In this document: positions 27,040-37,787 of the stretch, in pieces
Layout of the letters: each line of letters starts with the position of its first letter
Position numbering within the stretch: position 1 is the stretch's first letter
NCBI RefSeq assembly: GCF_009870125.1
Contig: NC_046683.1
Coordinates: 67,595,869 to 67,659,868, forward strand
Length of the DNA: 64,000 bases
Source: Drosophila pseudoobscura
Taxonomy: Eukaryota; Arthropoda; Insecta; Diptera; Drosophilidae
Direction: 5' to 3'
Program-made: the position numbers and the translations under genes
Notes under the pieces: generated by a model
What the model was told of the DNA's origin: nothing
What the model saw: only the letters and a program-made list of their open reading frames with translations
Database searches by the model: none

Positions 27040-29251
27040 TTTTTCATATTTTCTTTGGCTATAGCTAGACCGATCTGGGCGTGGACTGTCTTTTCGTGAT
27101 CGGCAGAGTCCTGCCAATCGACTGCAATCGGATAAAAGGACATCCATTTCTTCATGATTTTCGCAAAAAAACATGATGAAACCATCATTAAATTTGCCAA
27201 AAAGCGGCCTCATTGTCGTAGTCGAGATTTTGATACCGTTCGACAGTCGGGATCCTCGCGATCCTGGGAGTGTTGGTCCTTCACCGACCTGGCGCTATTT
27301 TTCTGAGATATAGCCTTCCGAAGATTGGCATATCATTAAAATACTGGTTTCTTCGGCACGCTATATCTCTGCTATACGGCAGCCGATGGGGCCGCGGCAT
27401 GTCTTTTCGTGATCGGCAGAGTCCTGCCAATCGACTGCAATCGGAAGAAAGGACATCCACTTCTTCACGATTTTCGCAAAATAACATGATGTAACCATCA
27501 TTAAATTTGCCAAAAGCGGCCTCATTTTCGTAGTCGAGATTTTGATGCCGCTCGACAGTCGGGGTTGGTCCTTCACCGAACTGGCGCTATTTTTCTGAGA
27601 TATAGCCTTCCGAAGATTGGCATATCATTAAAATACTGGTTTCTTCGGCACGCTATATCTCTGCTATACGGCAGCCGATGGGGCCGCGGCATGTCTTTTC
27701 GTGATCGGCAGAGTCCTGCCAATCGACAGCAATCGTAAAAAATTACATCCCCTCCTTCACGAGTTTCGCAGAAAAACATGATGTAACCATCATTAAATTT
27801 GCCAAACAGCGGCCTCATTTTCGTAGTCGAGATTTTGATCCCGCTCGACAGTCGGGATCCTCGCGATCCTGGGAGTGTTGGTCCTTCACCGACCTGGCGC
27901 TATTTTTCTGAGATATAGCCTTCCGAAGATTGGCATATCATTAAACTACTGGTGTCTTCGGCACGCTATATCTCTGCTATACGGCAACCGATTGGGGCGC
28001 AGCATGTCTTTTCGTGATCGGCAGAGTCCTGCAAATCGACTGCAATCGGGGAAAAAGATATCCATTTCTTCGCGACTTCGCAAAAAATCATGATTTGCCA
28101 TTAAATTTGCTAAAAAGCGGCCTCATTTTCGTAGTCGAGATTTTGATGCCGCTCGACAGTCGGGATCCTCGCGATCCTGGGAGTGTTGGTCCTTCACCGA
28201 CCTGGCGCTATTTTTCTGAGATATAGCCTTCCGAAGATTGGCATATCATTAAAATACTGGTTTCTTCGGCACGCTATATCTCTGCTATACGGCAGCCGAT
28301 GGGGCCGCGGCATGTCTTTTCGTGATCGGCAGAGTCCTGCCAATCGACTGCAATCGGAAGAAAGGACATCCACTTCTTCACGATTTTCGCAAAATAACAT
28401 GATGTAACCATCATTAAATTTGCCAAAAGCGGCCTCATTTTCGTAGTCGAGATTTTGATGCCGCTCGACAGTCGGGGTTGGTCCTTCACCGAACTGGCGC
28501 TATTTTTCTGAGATATAGCCTTCCGAAGATTGGCATATCATTAAAATACTGGTTTCTTCGGCACGCTATATCTCTGCTATACGGCAGCCGATGGGGCCGC
28601 GGCATGTCTTTTCGTGATCGGCAGAGTCCTGCCAATCGACAGCAATCGTAAAAAATTACATCCCCTCCTTCACGAGTTTCGCAGAAAAACATGATGTAAC
28701 CATCATTAAATTTGCCAAACAGCGGCCTCATTTTCGTAGTCGAGATTTTGATCCCGCTCGACAGTCGGGATCCTCGCGATCCTGGGAGTGTTGCTCCTTC
28801 ACCGACCTGGCCCTATTTTTCTGAGATATAGCCTTCGGAAGATTGGCATATCATTAAAATACTGGTTTCTTCGGCACGCTATATCTCTGCTATACGGCAG
28901 CCGATGGGGCCGCGGCATGTCTTTTCGTGATCGGCAGAGTCCTGCCAATCGACTGCAATTGGAAAAAAGGACATCCACTTCTTCACGATTTACGCAAAAA
29001 ATCATGATGTAACCATCATTAAATTTGCCAAAAAGCGGCCTCATTGTCGTAGTCGAGATTTTGATGCCGCTCGACTATCGGGATCCTCGCGATCCTGGTA
29101 GTGTTGGTCCTTCAACGATCTGGCCCTATTTTTTTGAGATATAGCCTTCCGAAGATTGGAATATCATCATTGCCATATCTCTACTATACGGCAGCCGATG
29201 GGGCCGCGGCATGGCTTTTCGTGATTTGCAGAATCCTACCAATCGACTGCA
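27040..29251. repeat. Second, diverged satellite array, about 7 monomers
   Basis: Same monomer and orientation as 1-24701, but with more substitutions and indels, including monomers shortened by about 27 bp where gacagtcgggg joins directly to ttggtcc (near 27561 and 28474). The first unit (27040-27090) is badly degraded. The last ends at cgactgca (29251), the same phase as the end of the main array. It looks like an older, smaller relic, or the distal part of one array split by the 24.7-27.0 kb island. Confidence 0.93.
27240..28793. repeat. 913-bp trimer duplicated within the second array
   Basis: About 640 bp starting near 27240 recurs at 28153 with no difference I can see (offset 913 bp = three monomers minus about 27 bp). 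The shortened-monomer junction is in both copies. The third monomer of each trimer does differ: gtgtcttcggcac and degraded bases near 28070-28110 in the first, a more standard unit near 28794 onward in the second. Confidence 0.8.
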
Positions 29252-29434
29252 GGTTGGGGCTTGTTGTTGTACAACAACAAAAATTTGTTGTACAACTATT
29301 AACAGCAACAACTTTTGTTGTTTTCTCCGTTATTCGAGGCACGTTCAGAACGTGCGACGTCGTCCTGGGTTTGGAATAGTTTCCTTGAGATAATGCATTC
29401 CTTATCAAGGACCAAGGATCAAGGATATTTTCTC
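29252..29434. repeat. Array-terminal flank, copy 2
   Basis: Homologous to 24702-24885 and in the same position relative to its array. It contains a perfect 20-bp palindrome at 29261-29280 (ttgttgttgt followed by acaacaacaa) and a shorter one just after it. Similarity to copy 1 ends near ggatattttctcc; beyond that the two flanks are unrelated. Confidence 0.85.
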
Positions 29435-30490
29435 CAGAGCGACCGGTTTAAAAAGTGGGTGCACGGGCCATCTGATTTAACGAGGGAAAATCACCAGAGC
29501 GGCGCAGAAAACAGAAAAGTGACGGTTGAATCCTTGTTCTGCTTTTCCGGGATATGTGTCATGAAATATGCTCTCAGAAGGAATAGACAAACCGAAATCG
29601 CTGTTGGGAGCTGGTTTTCAATTCACTTTCCACAGGGTTCCCAGGACCTTTGGCGTTCTGGCGTTCAACCACCGCCTAGTCATCATGAGAAATACGGGCA
29701 GTACACATATGTACGTGCTTGCTGGTTGTGTTTTTGAATGCACTAATGATTTAAAATTTGATGCGCAGGTATTACACTATAATCTGTTTAGTATATAATT
29801 TTTCACGAGCGATTTACTTTTTTATATGTAATCATATATGTATGTATATTATTATATAATATAATACCATAAAATACACATACATATGTTCATAATAGTA
29901 CATAATATGTAGTATTTATGTTTATTCCACTAAATTATATACAAATATATATACATATAAATTTAATTTTCTTTCTACTTTCATACGTTTTCTTTCTATT
30001 TTCATACAAATTTGTATTTATTGTTTTTTTTTCTCATGTGTTTCCGTCTCACTCGAAAATATGTTTTGCCGCTCTCTTTCTCTGTTCCGGTTGCGAGTGT
30101 GTGCCTGATCGGTATATATCTCCATCTCGCTCGAGATGTATGTATTGCCCTTTCGCTCGAATTCGTGTTTCCGGTTTAGCTTGGTTGCTGTAATGGTTCC
30201 GTTCCCTGATTTTCTGTAAGCATCTTGCAGATGTCAATAGGCAGCAGGCCTCGGATAGGCCGGCCTGGGGTTTGGTAAGATTACAACAATTATATTTATT
30301 ACTTATTTATTATTTATTTTGACATGGTTCGTTTGTGGTGGAGAAAAGGAAATAATGGGATATTCAGTAAACGTCTTGGATTAATTTGAAATAAGATTTT
30401 TTACTGTTCGGCTTTTTTTAGTATCTTTTCCCATTTGAAACCTGACATCATGGCGTAAGTCGACTATTTGCTTATATACATATTTATAGG
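29435..30490. other. Intergenic sequence between satellite and pseudogene
   Basis: I see no gene. 29440-29760 is moderately GC-rich unique sequence. 29810-30030 is very A/T-rich with many ATATGTATG-type runs. 30070-30170 is pyrimidine-rich with tctcgctcgagatg. Nothing here supports a coding exon or RNA gene. Confidence 0.6.
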
Positions 30491-30575
30491 GTATTGAATT
30501 AGAACTATCCATGTCAAAGCCGTTTCCCTTGGCAGATTTGTCCCTTTTGACCATGGTTTGGCTTGCCGGCCGCAT
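30484..30575 (-). other. Possible further fragment of the pseudogene
   Basis: A minus-strand stretch translates to RPASQTMVKRDKSAKGNGFD and a few more residues before losing coding character. It lies directly downstream of the LDLa fragments in the same orientation and could be the juxtamembrane or cytoplasmic remnant of the same receptor. I do not recognise the motif, so this is weak. Confidence 0.25.
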
Positions 30576-30724
30576 GGGTGGTTCATTGGCTAGTTTTTAG
30601 TCCTTGCTTTTGTTTTATTTGACTAAAACAAGGTTTAAACAAAATAGTTTAACAAAAAAAAAACAGTCGCATGATGCGTGTATAGGCTTTTGTATACCCG
30701 AGTCTTTCCGCTCCTTCTTCATCC

Positions 30725-31830
30725 TGCTCGGTGCGCAAGAATATCCGAGGCAGGCAAATCGTCTGTACCATGGCACATTGAAAGTCTCCTGGCAGCTTGC
30801 AGCAGTCGGCCTCATCGTGGACATTCTCACAGTTGTCACAGGTGGTACCATCGCAGATCAGAGCCTTGTCGAAGCACCCGCCGGACTGGCAGCTGAACTG
30901 ACAGTCATATGGGACATCCCACTTCATCCGACTTGTCCGGGCAGTCAGACTTGTACTTATTCATGTCACCATTCCCCGTCACTGGGGCCGTGCACGTGAT
31001 ATGATCTGGCCCACAGTCCGGACAAACGCCGTAGTTCTCCTGGTCCTCTAGTAGCATCAGATGCATGGGGCACGAGCAGACGTCGCGCGTGCCGCGTGTC
31101 ACACCCCTCTGGCTATGCAGTTTTGGAAACAATTTGGGCAACTGTGCCGTGTGATTGTGCAGCACTTGCGCATCCGGTGTCCACACGGCCCGGATGTCGG
31201 TGAACTGCGACAGACGATGCAGCTCCACGGAATAACGTCGTTGACAGTGATCCGTTCCACTCCGGTCTTGTCCTCCAGCCAGTACAAAATCTCCCTAAGG
31301 TGGCAATGGTGCGAGGTTTTTCCGAGTCCCCGGTATCGTTGACGCCTACGAATTCAGCCAGGAAGCTAAAAGAGGCAACGTTTTAGGAACACAGTTGTGC
31401 GAATGGTCATGTTAATGCTGTTGGAGTAGGAGCAGGTCCATAGCAACAGATCATAGTCCACGGCGCGGATATTCGGGTTCGTGTGTCGTGTTCGGTAGCA
31501 GTCGGCCGAAGCTGTTCCTCTGGCTGAAGATGATGTAGTTCTTGCAGGAGACCCCGTCCTCGGCCAACTGGTAGTGGGTGGGGCACAAGTCATGCCCCGT
31601 CTGCCGGGTTAGGCCAGGTACAGGTGGGAGCAGCCCCCGTTGTTGACCTTGTACTCGGTCAAGATGAGGCCAATGTGCTCGTGGCGCGAGAACAGCAGGA
31701 AGGCGGCAGGCAACACGCAGGGGGTCGCGGGGTCGGTACAGGTAGAGGTGGAGCAGGCCCCATTCCCCACGGCACACGAACCAGACGCCAGAATCCTGAA
31801 GACGCCGGTGTTCCACCCAAACCTCCAGTC
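30725..31830 (-). pseudogene. LRP5/6 (arrow)-like receptor pseudogene, multiply broken
   Basis: Read on the minus strand, fragments in different frames follow the order of the C-terminal half of an LRP5/6-type Wnt co-receptor. They are: a propeller start (VLPAAFLLFSRHEHIGLI, about 31.75 kb); EGF-like pieces (NNGGCSHL, then CPTHYQLAEDGVSC); another propeller start (IIFSQRNSFGRLLPN); NIRAVDYD; LLLWTCSYSNSINMTIRTT; GDSEKPRTIA; LYWLEDKTGVERITV; HRLSQFTDIRAVWTPDAQV; another EGF piece (CSCPMHLMLLED); and LDL-receptor class A repeats (DCPDKSDEVGCP, then FSCQSGGCFDKALICDG and DEADCCKLPGDFQCA). Frame changes, stops and large gaps separate them and most propeller blades are missing. LDLa plus YWTD/EGF order is family knowledge; arrow as the parent is an inference. 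Confidence 0.65.
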
Positions 31831-31839
31831 CAGGGTCTG

Positions 31840-33044
31840 TTCTTCTTCCTTTTTCAATTGTTTTTCAATGAAATTTCTCTTCTGGGGGCAGAGGCAGGAA
31901 GTAGTGGGCCACACAAAGGGCGTCGCTGGTCGATTCGGTATCGCAACTGCGGACTCTGTGGCTCGACTTTACCTGTAAATGCGAAGAATGTGGAAAGCAC
32001 GGAAAACCCGTGGAACAGCGGACAGGGAGTGACCTGTGACATCAGGACTTACTGTCATTTGAAGCCACTGTAGGCAGACGCACAAGGCACTTTTGCTCAT
32101 GCAACAGTAGCATAAACAAACGAGTACCGTTCCAATTGCTCAATTTCTTTATTCCGTTGAATAATGCTGCCTAACTAAAACCATTAGCTCTGCCCACATA
32201 ATTTTATCGGATTAATGAATCAATTTTCTACCTGATTGGCTTAATTTAAATAATTACTTTTACTGGATTTCTATATAACGTTGAAAATGAAATTTAATAG
32301 ATTGATGAAACCGACAAAATATACCAATATATACCGATATTCCGTAAATATGGAAATAATTCCATTCAGAACTATCGAGTGGCGGCACTATCGATGGTTT
32401 GACAGTGTTTTGTGAAAGGAAAATCCCACGAAACGGATATCGATAGTCGCACAGCTGTTTTTTGGTGTAGAATGTAAATAAGAATGTATATAGACATTTT
32501 TTTGAAGTGGCGCTGCCAACGGTCAAGGCACATGTAGTTTCTTCATAGCAGAATGAATTTAGAACATTTTCGTGTTTAAATATTTTAAAAAAATATTTCA
32601 ATACCCACTACTTGCCTAAAAATGAGAATTTGAGAATAGAAAATTGATTGGATTGTTAGAATAAATTAGATGTTCGTAAAGAATCGTGATGGAAATGCAC
32701 AGAGATTACCTACTCAGCGGGTGGGGGTGCTTATAATATTTACATACATATATCAATCTTATCAATAAAAGCTGCCAGTGCGTGAAATTATCAATTAAAC
32801 CTTCCTGATAGCCCATGAAGGTTGTGGGCACATTTTTGTGACAACAGTTGCCGCGTTAAGAGTTTTTCGGGTAACTTTGGATGGGAGGGAATTTTCTTTA
32901 AGTCAAGAGCCCGGTCGAGATGGGGAAGGGAAGAAATGTTATCAAGCAGCTGACAGCGTTGTTAACGGAATTTGTAGCTATGAACATGAATGAAAGTAAG
33001 ACAAGAAAAAACGCGCACAACGTGAGAGAGAACCGGACATACAC
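31840..33044. other. Upstream region of nwk, mostly non-coding
   Basis: 31840-32060 has moderately GC-rich sequence that could be unrecognised pseudogene remnants. 32100-32360 and 32560-32850 are A/T-rich with no coding signal. The only structured part is the DRE cluster listed separately. Confidence 0.5.
32375..32460. promoter_or_regulatory. DRE-containing promoter-like cluster
   Basis: A perfect DRE octamer (TATCGATA) is at 32438-32445. A near match (TATCGATG) is at about 32389-32396 and a TATCGA half at about 32373. An E-box CAGCTG follows at about 32451. DRE and E-box are core-promoter motifs of broadly expressed Drosophila genes. The cluster is about 1.2 kb upstream of the nwk start codon, so it could start an nwk transcript whose 5'UTR is spliced to the acceptor at 33523, or serve a divergent transcript. 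Confidence 0.45.
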
Positions 33045-33075
33045 ACTCTCTCTCTTGGGTTTCGTCTCTCTCTCC
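33045..33075. promoter_or_regulatory. CT/GA-rich tract, possible GAGA-factor site
   Basis: Two runs of alternating CT (actctctctctt and cgtctctctctcc) stand about 500 bp upstream of the nwk coding start, with gagagaga just before them. GAGA factor binds such tracts. There is no direct evidence of use. Confidence 0.3.
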
Positions 33076-33635
33076 TGCTTTGCTCCCACACTCCTGCGCA
33101 GCAGCAGCTAACGGTTCCACAAGAAAAAAGACATGAAAATCGCAATCGATAAGCCACGGACCGCAGGCACGTACCAGAGAAAAAGCCGTAATTTTCGTGA
33201 AAAGCAACCAGATAAACCAGAAAAATCAAGAAACTGTTGACCAAAAGAACAATCTTCACGGGCAATGTCCAAGAAAAGTGTTAGCATTGAGTTTTTCAAT
33301 TAAAATTGTAGTTTGAAATATTTTGCCACCGTCTGAGTGCCAGAGAAATCGATACATCCAGTACGGGGTGCTGCTGCTCCGCTGAAAAATTACCATCAAA
33401 CTGTAGAGAATTTGGCTTTTGAGAAAAAACTTGCAACCTTCAGCCACAATATTTTTGTTACATAAACCTTATCCAGTAATAGCTTGAACCTGACACATCA
33501 TTCCGCCCTTTTTTTTTTTGCAGCAGCTGCTTGTGGTAACGTAGTGAACAAGAATTGGCTTGGTAAAAGCGTAAAGAGAGAGCGTAGCACTCTACTATTC
33601 AATAACATAGTAGCCATAGTAGACAAAGCCCCAAA

Positions 33636-33656
33636 ATGCAGCCACCGCCGCGAAAG
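33636..33656 (+). CDS. nwk: nwk coding exon 1 (MQPPPRK)
   Basis: Seven codons ending in phase 0 at the donor AAG/gtaaag. The exon probably begins at 33524 after a strong acceptor (long T tract then gcag), so about 112 bases of 5'UTR precede the ATG. The next exon continues GNYVKFLKN. Confidence 0.9.
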
Positions 33657-36600
33657 GTAAAGCCTCTCTCTCTTGGAGAACATTCATTCCATAGAGAAGT
33701 ATTCCCCAGACACTAAATTCTTATGTCCAACAGGGTAACTATGTGAAATTCTTGAAGAATCTGCACACGGAGCAGGTGGCCAAGTTGCAGCTGAAAAACC
33801 AGCATGAGTGCGACCTGCTAGAGGACATACGACAGTTCACCATCAAGCGATCGGCCATCGAGAAGTCGTATAGTGAGGCCCTCCTGAAGATCTCGTCGCA
33901 GTATCTCAACAAGAAGATACCCAACATTCCTGACATCAAGATGGAGGGCATGGAAGAGCGTTGGTGAGCGTTGATGACACTTTTAAAGAATTAACGGATA
34001 AATCCCTATAACTGCCACATTGCCTTCCCTCAGGAACATGTGGAGTGTGTGGCGCACAGTTCTCGAGGAGAATGAGAAGCTGGCCCGTGCCCGCCTGGCC
34101 GCCATCGAGGTGTTCCAGCAGCAAATCGCCGACGAAGCCAAGGTCCTCAGGGACTACAAATTGGCTATTGCCAAGAGATCGCTTTCAGGCATCGTCAACG
34201 TGCAGAAGGAACTCCATTTGAGTGTGGGCGATGTGGACAAGACAAAGAAGTCGTATTTTGATGAGGAGCACTGTGCCCACGATGTGCGCGACAAAGCTCG
34301 CGACATCGAGGAGAAGCTGAAGAAGAAAAAAGGCTCCTTTTTCCAGTCGATCACATCGCTGCAGAAGAACAGCGCACGGGTCACCTCGCGGAAAGAGCTG
34401 CTCGAAGAGAAGTCGAGTGGAGCTCGAAACGATTACATACTCAGCCTGGCCGCCGCCAATGCTCATCAGAATCGTTACTTTACAGTCGATCTGCAGACCA
34501 CGATGACCACCATGGAGAACTATGTGTTCGAGCGAGTGGCCGAGTACCTAATGCTAATGGGGTAAGACCTACCTCTACCTCTAGAGTTTACCGCAGTTTT
34601 CCTATTGATTCCTCTTCTAGACGCACAGAGCTGCTGACCTGCTCGGCCACGCAGAACAGTTTCGGGAAGATTCGCGATCAGGCCCAGCAGCTGACGCGGG
34701 AATACAATCTGCAGTGCTGCTATCTGTTCTATCCGGTGCTTAAGCAGCATATCCAGTATGATTTTGAGGCTTGTGACAACGATCCGGTGAGAAAGGTGAC
34801 CACAGAGCATGATTCGGCCACGGAGACGCTCACCAAGGAGGCCAAGAACTTGGCGGGACGGGTGGTTAAGGAGAACGCCTCCATAAGGGAGAACGCCAAG
34901 AAGCTGGCCCTCTGTCAGTCGCTGAGGGACTCGGGACAGCGATCCGATCCCAACGATCCTAATGGTCCCGATCTGGACACCAAGATCGAGGAGTTCCGTG
35001 ATCAGATACGCCGCTCCGAGACCGAGAAGGCCAAGGCCGAGGCCTGTCTGCAGTGCCTGCGCGACGGCGGCATCAATGTGGACGAGTGGGTGCAGGAGGC
35101 AGAGATTATGGGCGTGCAGGAGCTAACGCGCTCGGCCAGCTCCATATCGATGCGCACCGATGCCTCGGGCCAGGGCGAGAATCCTAGCTCAGATTCCTTC
35201 TACGACAGCGACAAAGATGAGGCGGCCGGCGGTGCCTCGGCGTTTGCTCAGACAAAGCCCAAGGCTGAGACGCAGCTCTCTAGGGATCGCACATTCAGCG
35301 ACAGCGATGATGAGCCCGAGGAGCGTGCGGCAACTGGATCTTCTGCAGCAGCTGCTGCTGCCGCAGCTCCTACCTCCGCAATGGCAGCCAGTGGTAGAGC
35401 TGGAGCGTGGGACGATCCAACCGAGGTGAATTGGGGAGGCGAGGAGGAGGAGGACAAGGACGAACCGATTGTACCCGAGCCCAAAGAAGCAATCTTCAAG
35501 TGCACCGCACTCTACAGCTACACGGTGAGTGGTGGATCCTCTCTGCGGGATTGATATTAATGTTTCGTATCGACATTGAAGGGGCAAAATCCCGATGAGC
35601 TGACAATTGTCGAGAACGAGCAGCTCGAGGTGGTCGGCGAGGGTGACGGCGATGGGTGGCTGCGGGCCCGCAACTATCGGGGAGAGGAGGGCTATGTGCC
35701 GCACAATTATCTGGACATTGACCAGGAGACGGCTGGCGGCGCTTTTAATGGTACTGGTTCCGCCAATCAATTGCGCTCTCAAATCTCATTCTCATCTGTC
35801 GATTACACCGTTGACAACGAAGATCAAACGGTGGACTCGATGCAATCCCCCGACCAGGTATCGGTCATAATGGCCCCCCAGAAGCAGCTCAAGTCCGACG
35901 TCGAATGGTGCATTGCGCTCTACGACTACGATGCCACCGCCGAGGATGAGCTCACCTTCGAGGAGGGCGACAAGATCAAGATCGTCACCAAGACGGCCCA
36001 CGGCGTCGACGATGGCTGGTGGGAGGGCGAGCTAGATGGAAAGTTTGGCAACTTCCCTTCCCTGGTCGTCGAGGAGTGCGACGAAATGGGCGAACCGCTG
36101 AGCGAGGGCGGCGACGAATCACCACCCCCAATGGCAGCCCCGAACTTTGCCCTGCCCCCGGCACCAGCACTACCCCCAGAGTATGCCCACGAGCTGGAAT
36201 TGGAGCTTACAGAGGATATGTTTGGCTCGCAGGATACGGCAGGTGAGTGAATGGAAGTGAATTGCTGATCTTTAGACTCAAGTGAATGGTTTTTCAGATG
36301 AAGATAGCGGCTATATACCCAACGGTGCGGCTGTTCCGAGTATGCCTCCGCCAGGTAAATGTCCACATACCAGTACTGCCCCCCCGTCAGCACCTACTCT
36401 TTGGTTTCACCTCTGTCTTTATCTATTTCTATATCTATATAAATATGTATATCTATCACTCGATCTCCGATTCCTTTAGTACCAAAAGCAATTGTATAAT
36501 TTTCCATTTTCCACCGATAAACAAAAAAAAGAATACATATCGAAAAGTACTGTTATACCTGCTTCTATATTCTCTAGAGGTAAAACTTAATCTCCTCTCC

Positions 36601-37750
36601 AAAACTGCAGCTCGTCTAAATACTAATACTACTACTAATACTATCACAACATAAAACAAATAACCATCCACCCAACCACCACCACAATTACTGTAACTAC
36701 TCTCCACTCTCTACACTCTTCGTTAATGTGTCTCTGTCTTCAAAAATTGAAAAACAAAACGTGTCTCCCCAGCCAGTCCCCAGACGAAAGCCATCCGAAG
36801 AATTATTATACCCTACGATTTTTTACAGTGTTCTCTCTACTCTTCTTAGGCTGCTCTGCTTATCCAACGTGTGTCGTGTTAGTGTATCGATGTTTCTTGT
36901 CCTGTTATCGATTACAATTTTCGATTTATTTCTTTTTGCAGCTTCTCTTTTTTTTCTATAATCTATTATCAATATATTGTTGAGTGTATATGGCACTGAT
37001 TTTTTATTGAAAGCTTACGATTGATTTCAATAATTATCACTTTTGTGTTTTTTTTCATTGCTGTGTGTTTTCTGCATCGGTTGTTGTTATTTCTCTCCGT
37101 GTAATTGCGTGTCTTTCTGTCATTTAAGGCCAGAACCAAAGCCAAACCACTGCCAAGAAGGGTAATTTAACGATTATGCTCTTTTAACAACATATCTACA
37201 TATATATCTCTACTACCCAAAAACGTTTCTCTTACTACAATATCTCTTAATTCAGTATCTTGAATTTAATGTAGGGGAAATCTTTACCTTTTCCATTGTT
37301 TTTGAGAGCATGTAAAAGAAATCTCTTGAAATTTTTCCCCACTTGGTAGCTTCTATATTCTCGTGTTCTCCTTGAGGCTTTCCACGTAAATTTGTACTTA
37401 AATATCAGCCCAAAAATAATATCTGTAAGCTATAAGATCCTGTGACAACCTTCTTATGTATATAAAGAAAACTGATTTGCTGATAACCTAGTTTTCTTAT
37501 CACCTTCCCGCATGTTTGTGTGCCCCGAAACAAAACAAAAAAAAAAAAATTCCCCCGAGTATATATTGAATATACAAATTTACCCTTCTTCTATATATCG
37601 TACGTATACGATTATTGCTTTTCTATTGCTAATTAGTTTACTTAGTTTCCTTTTTGTCATTTCCTTATCGTGTATCTAGATAGTTCTTGTTCCAAGACTG
37701 CCTTGAAATGATTCTTAACTGATTGATTTCTATGTATATCTCTCACCGTT

Positions 37751-37787
<37 letters not shown>

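Noticed and set aside
1..29251. CRISPR-like array
   Set aside because: The tandem units are contiguous satellite monomers without spacers, in an animal genome.
29315..29737. 140-codon plus-strand frame after the second array
   Set aside because: Composition and residue content are not protein-like, it starts inside the repeat flank, and no domain is visible.
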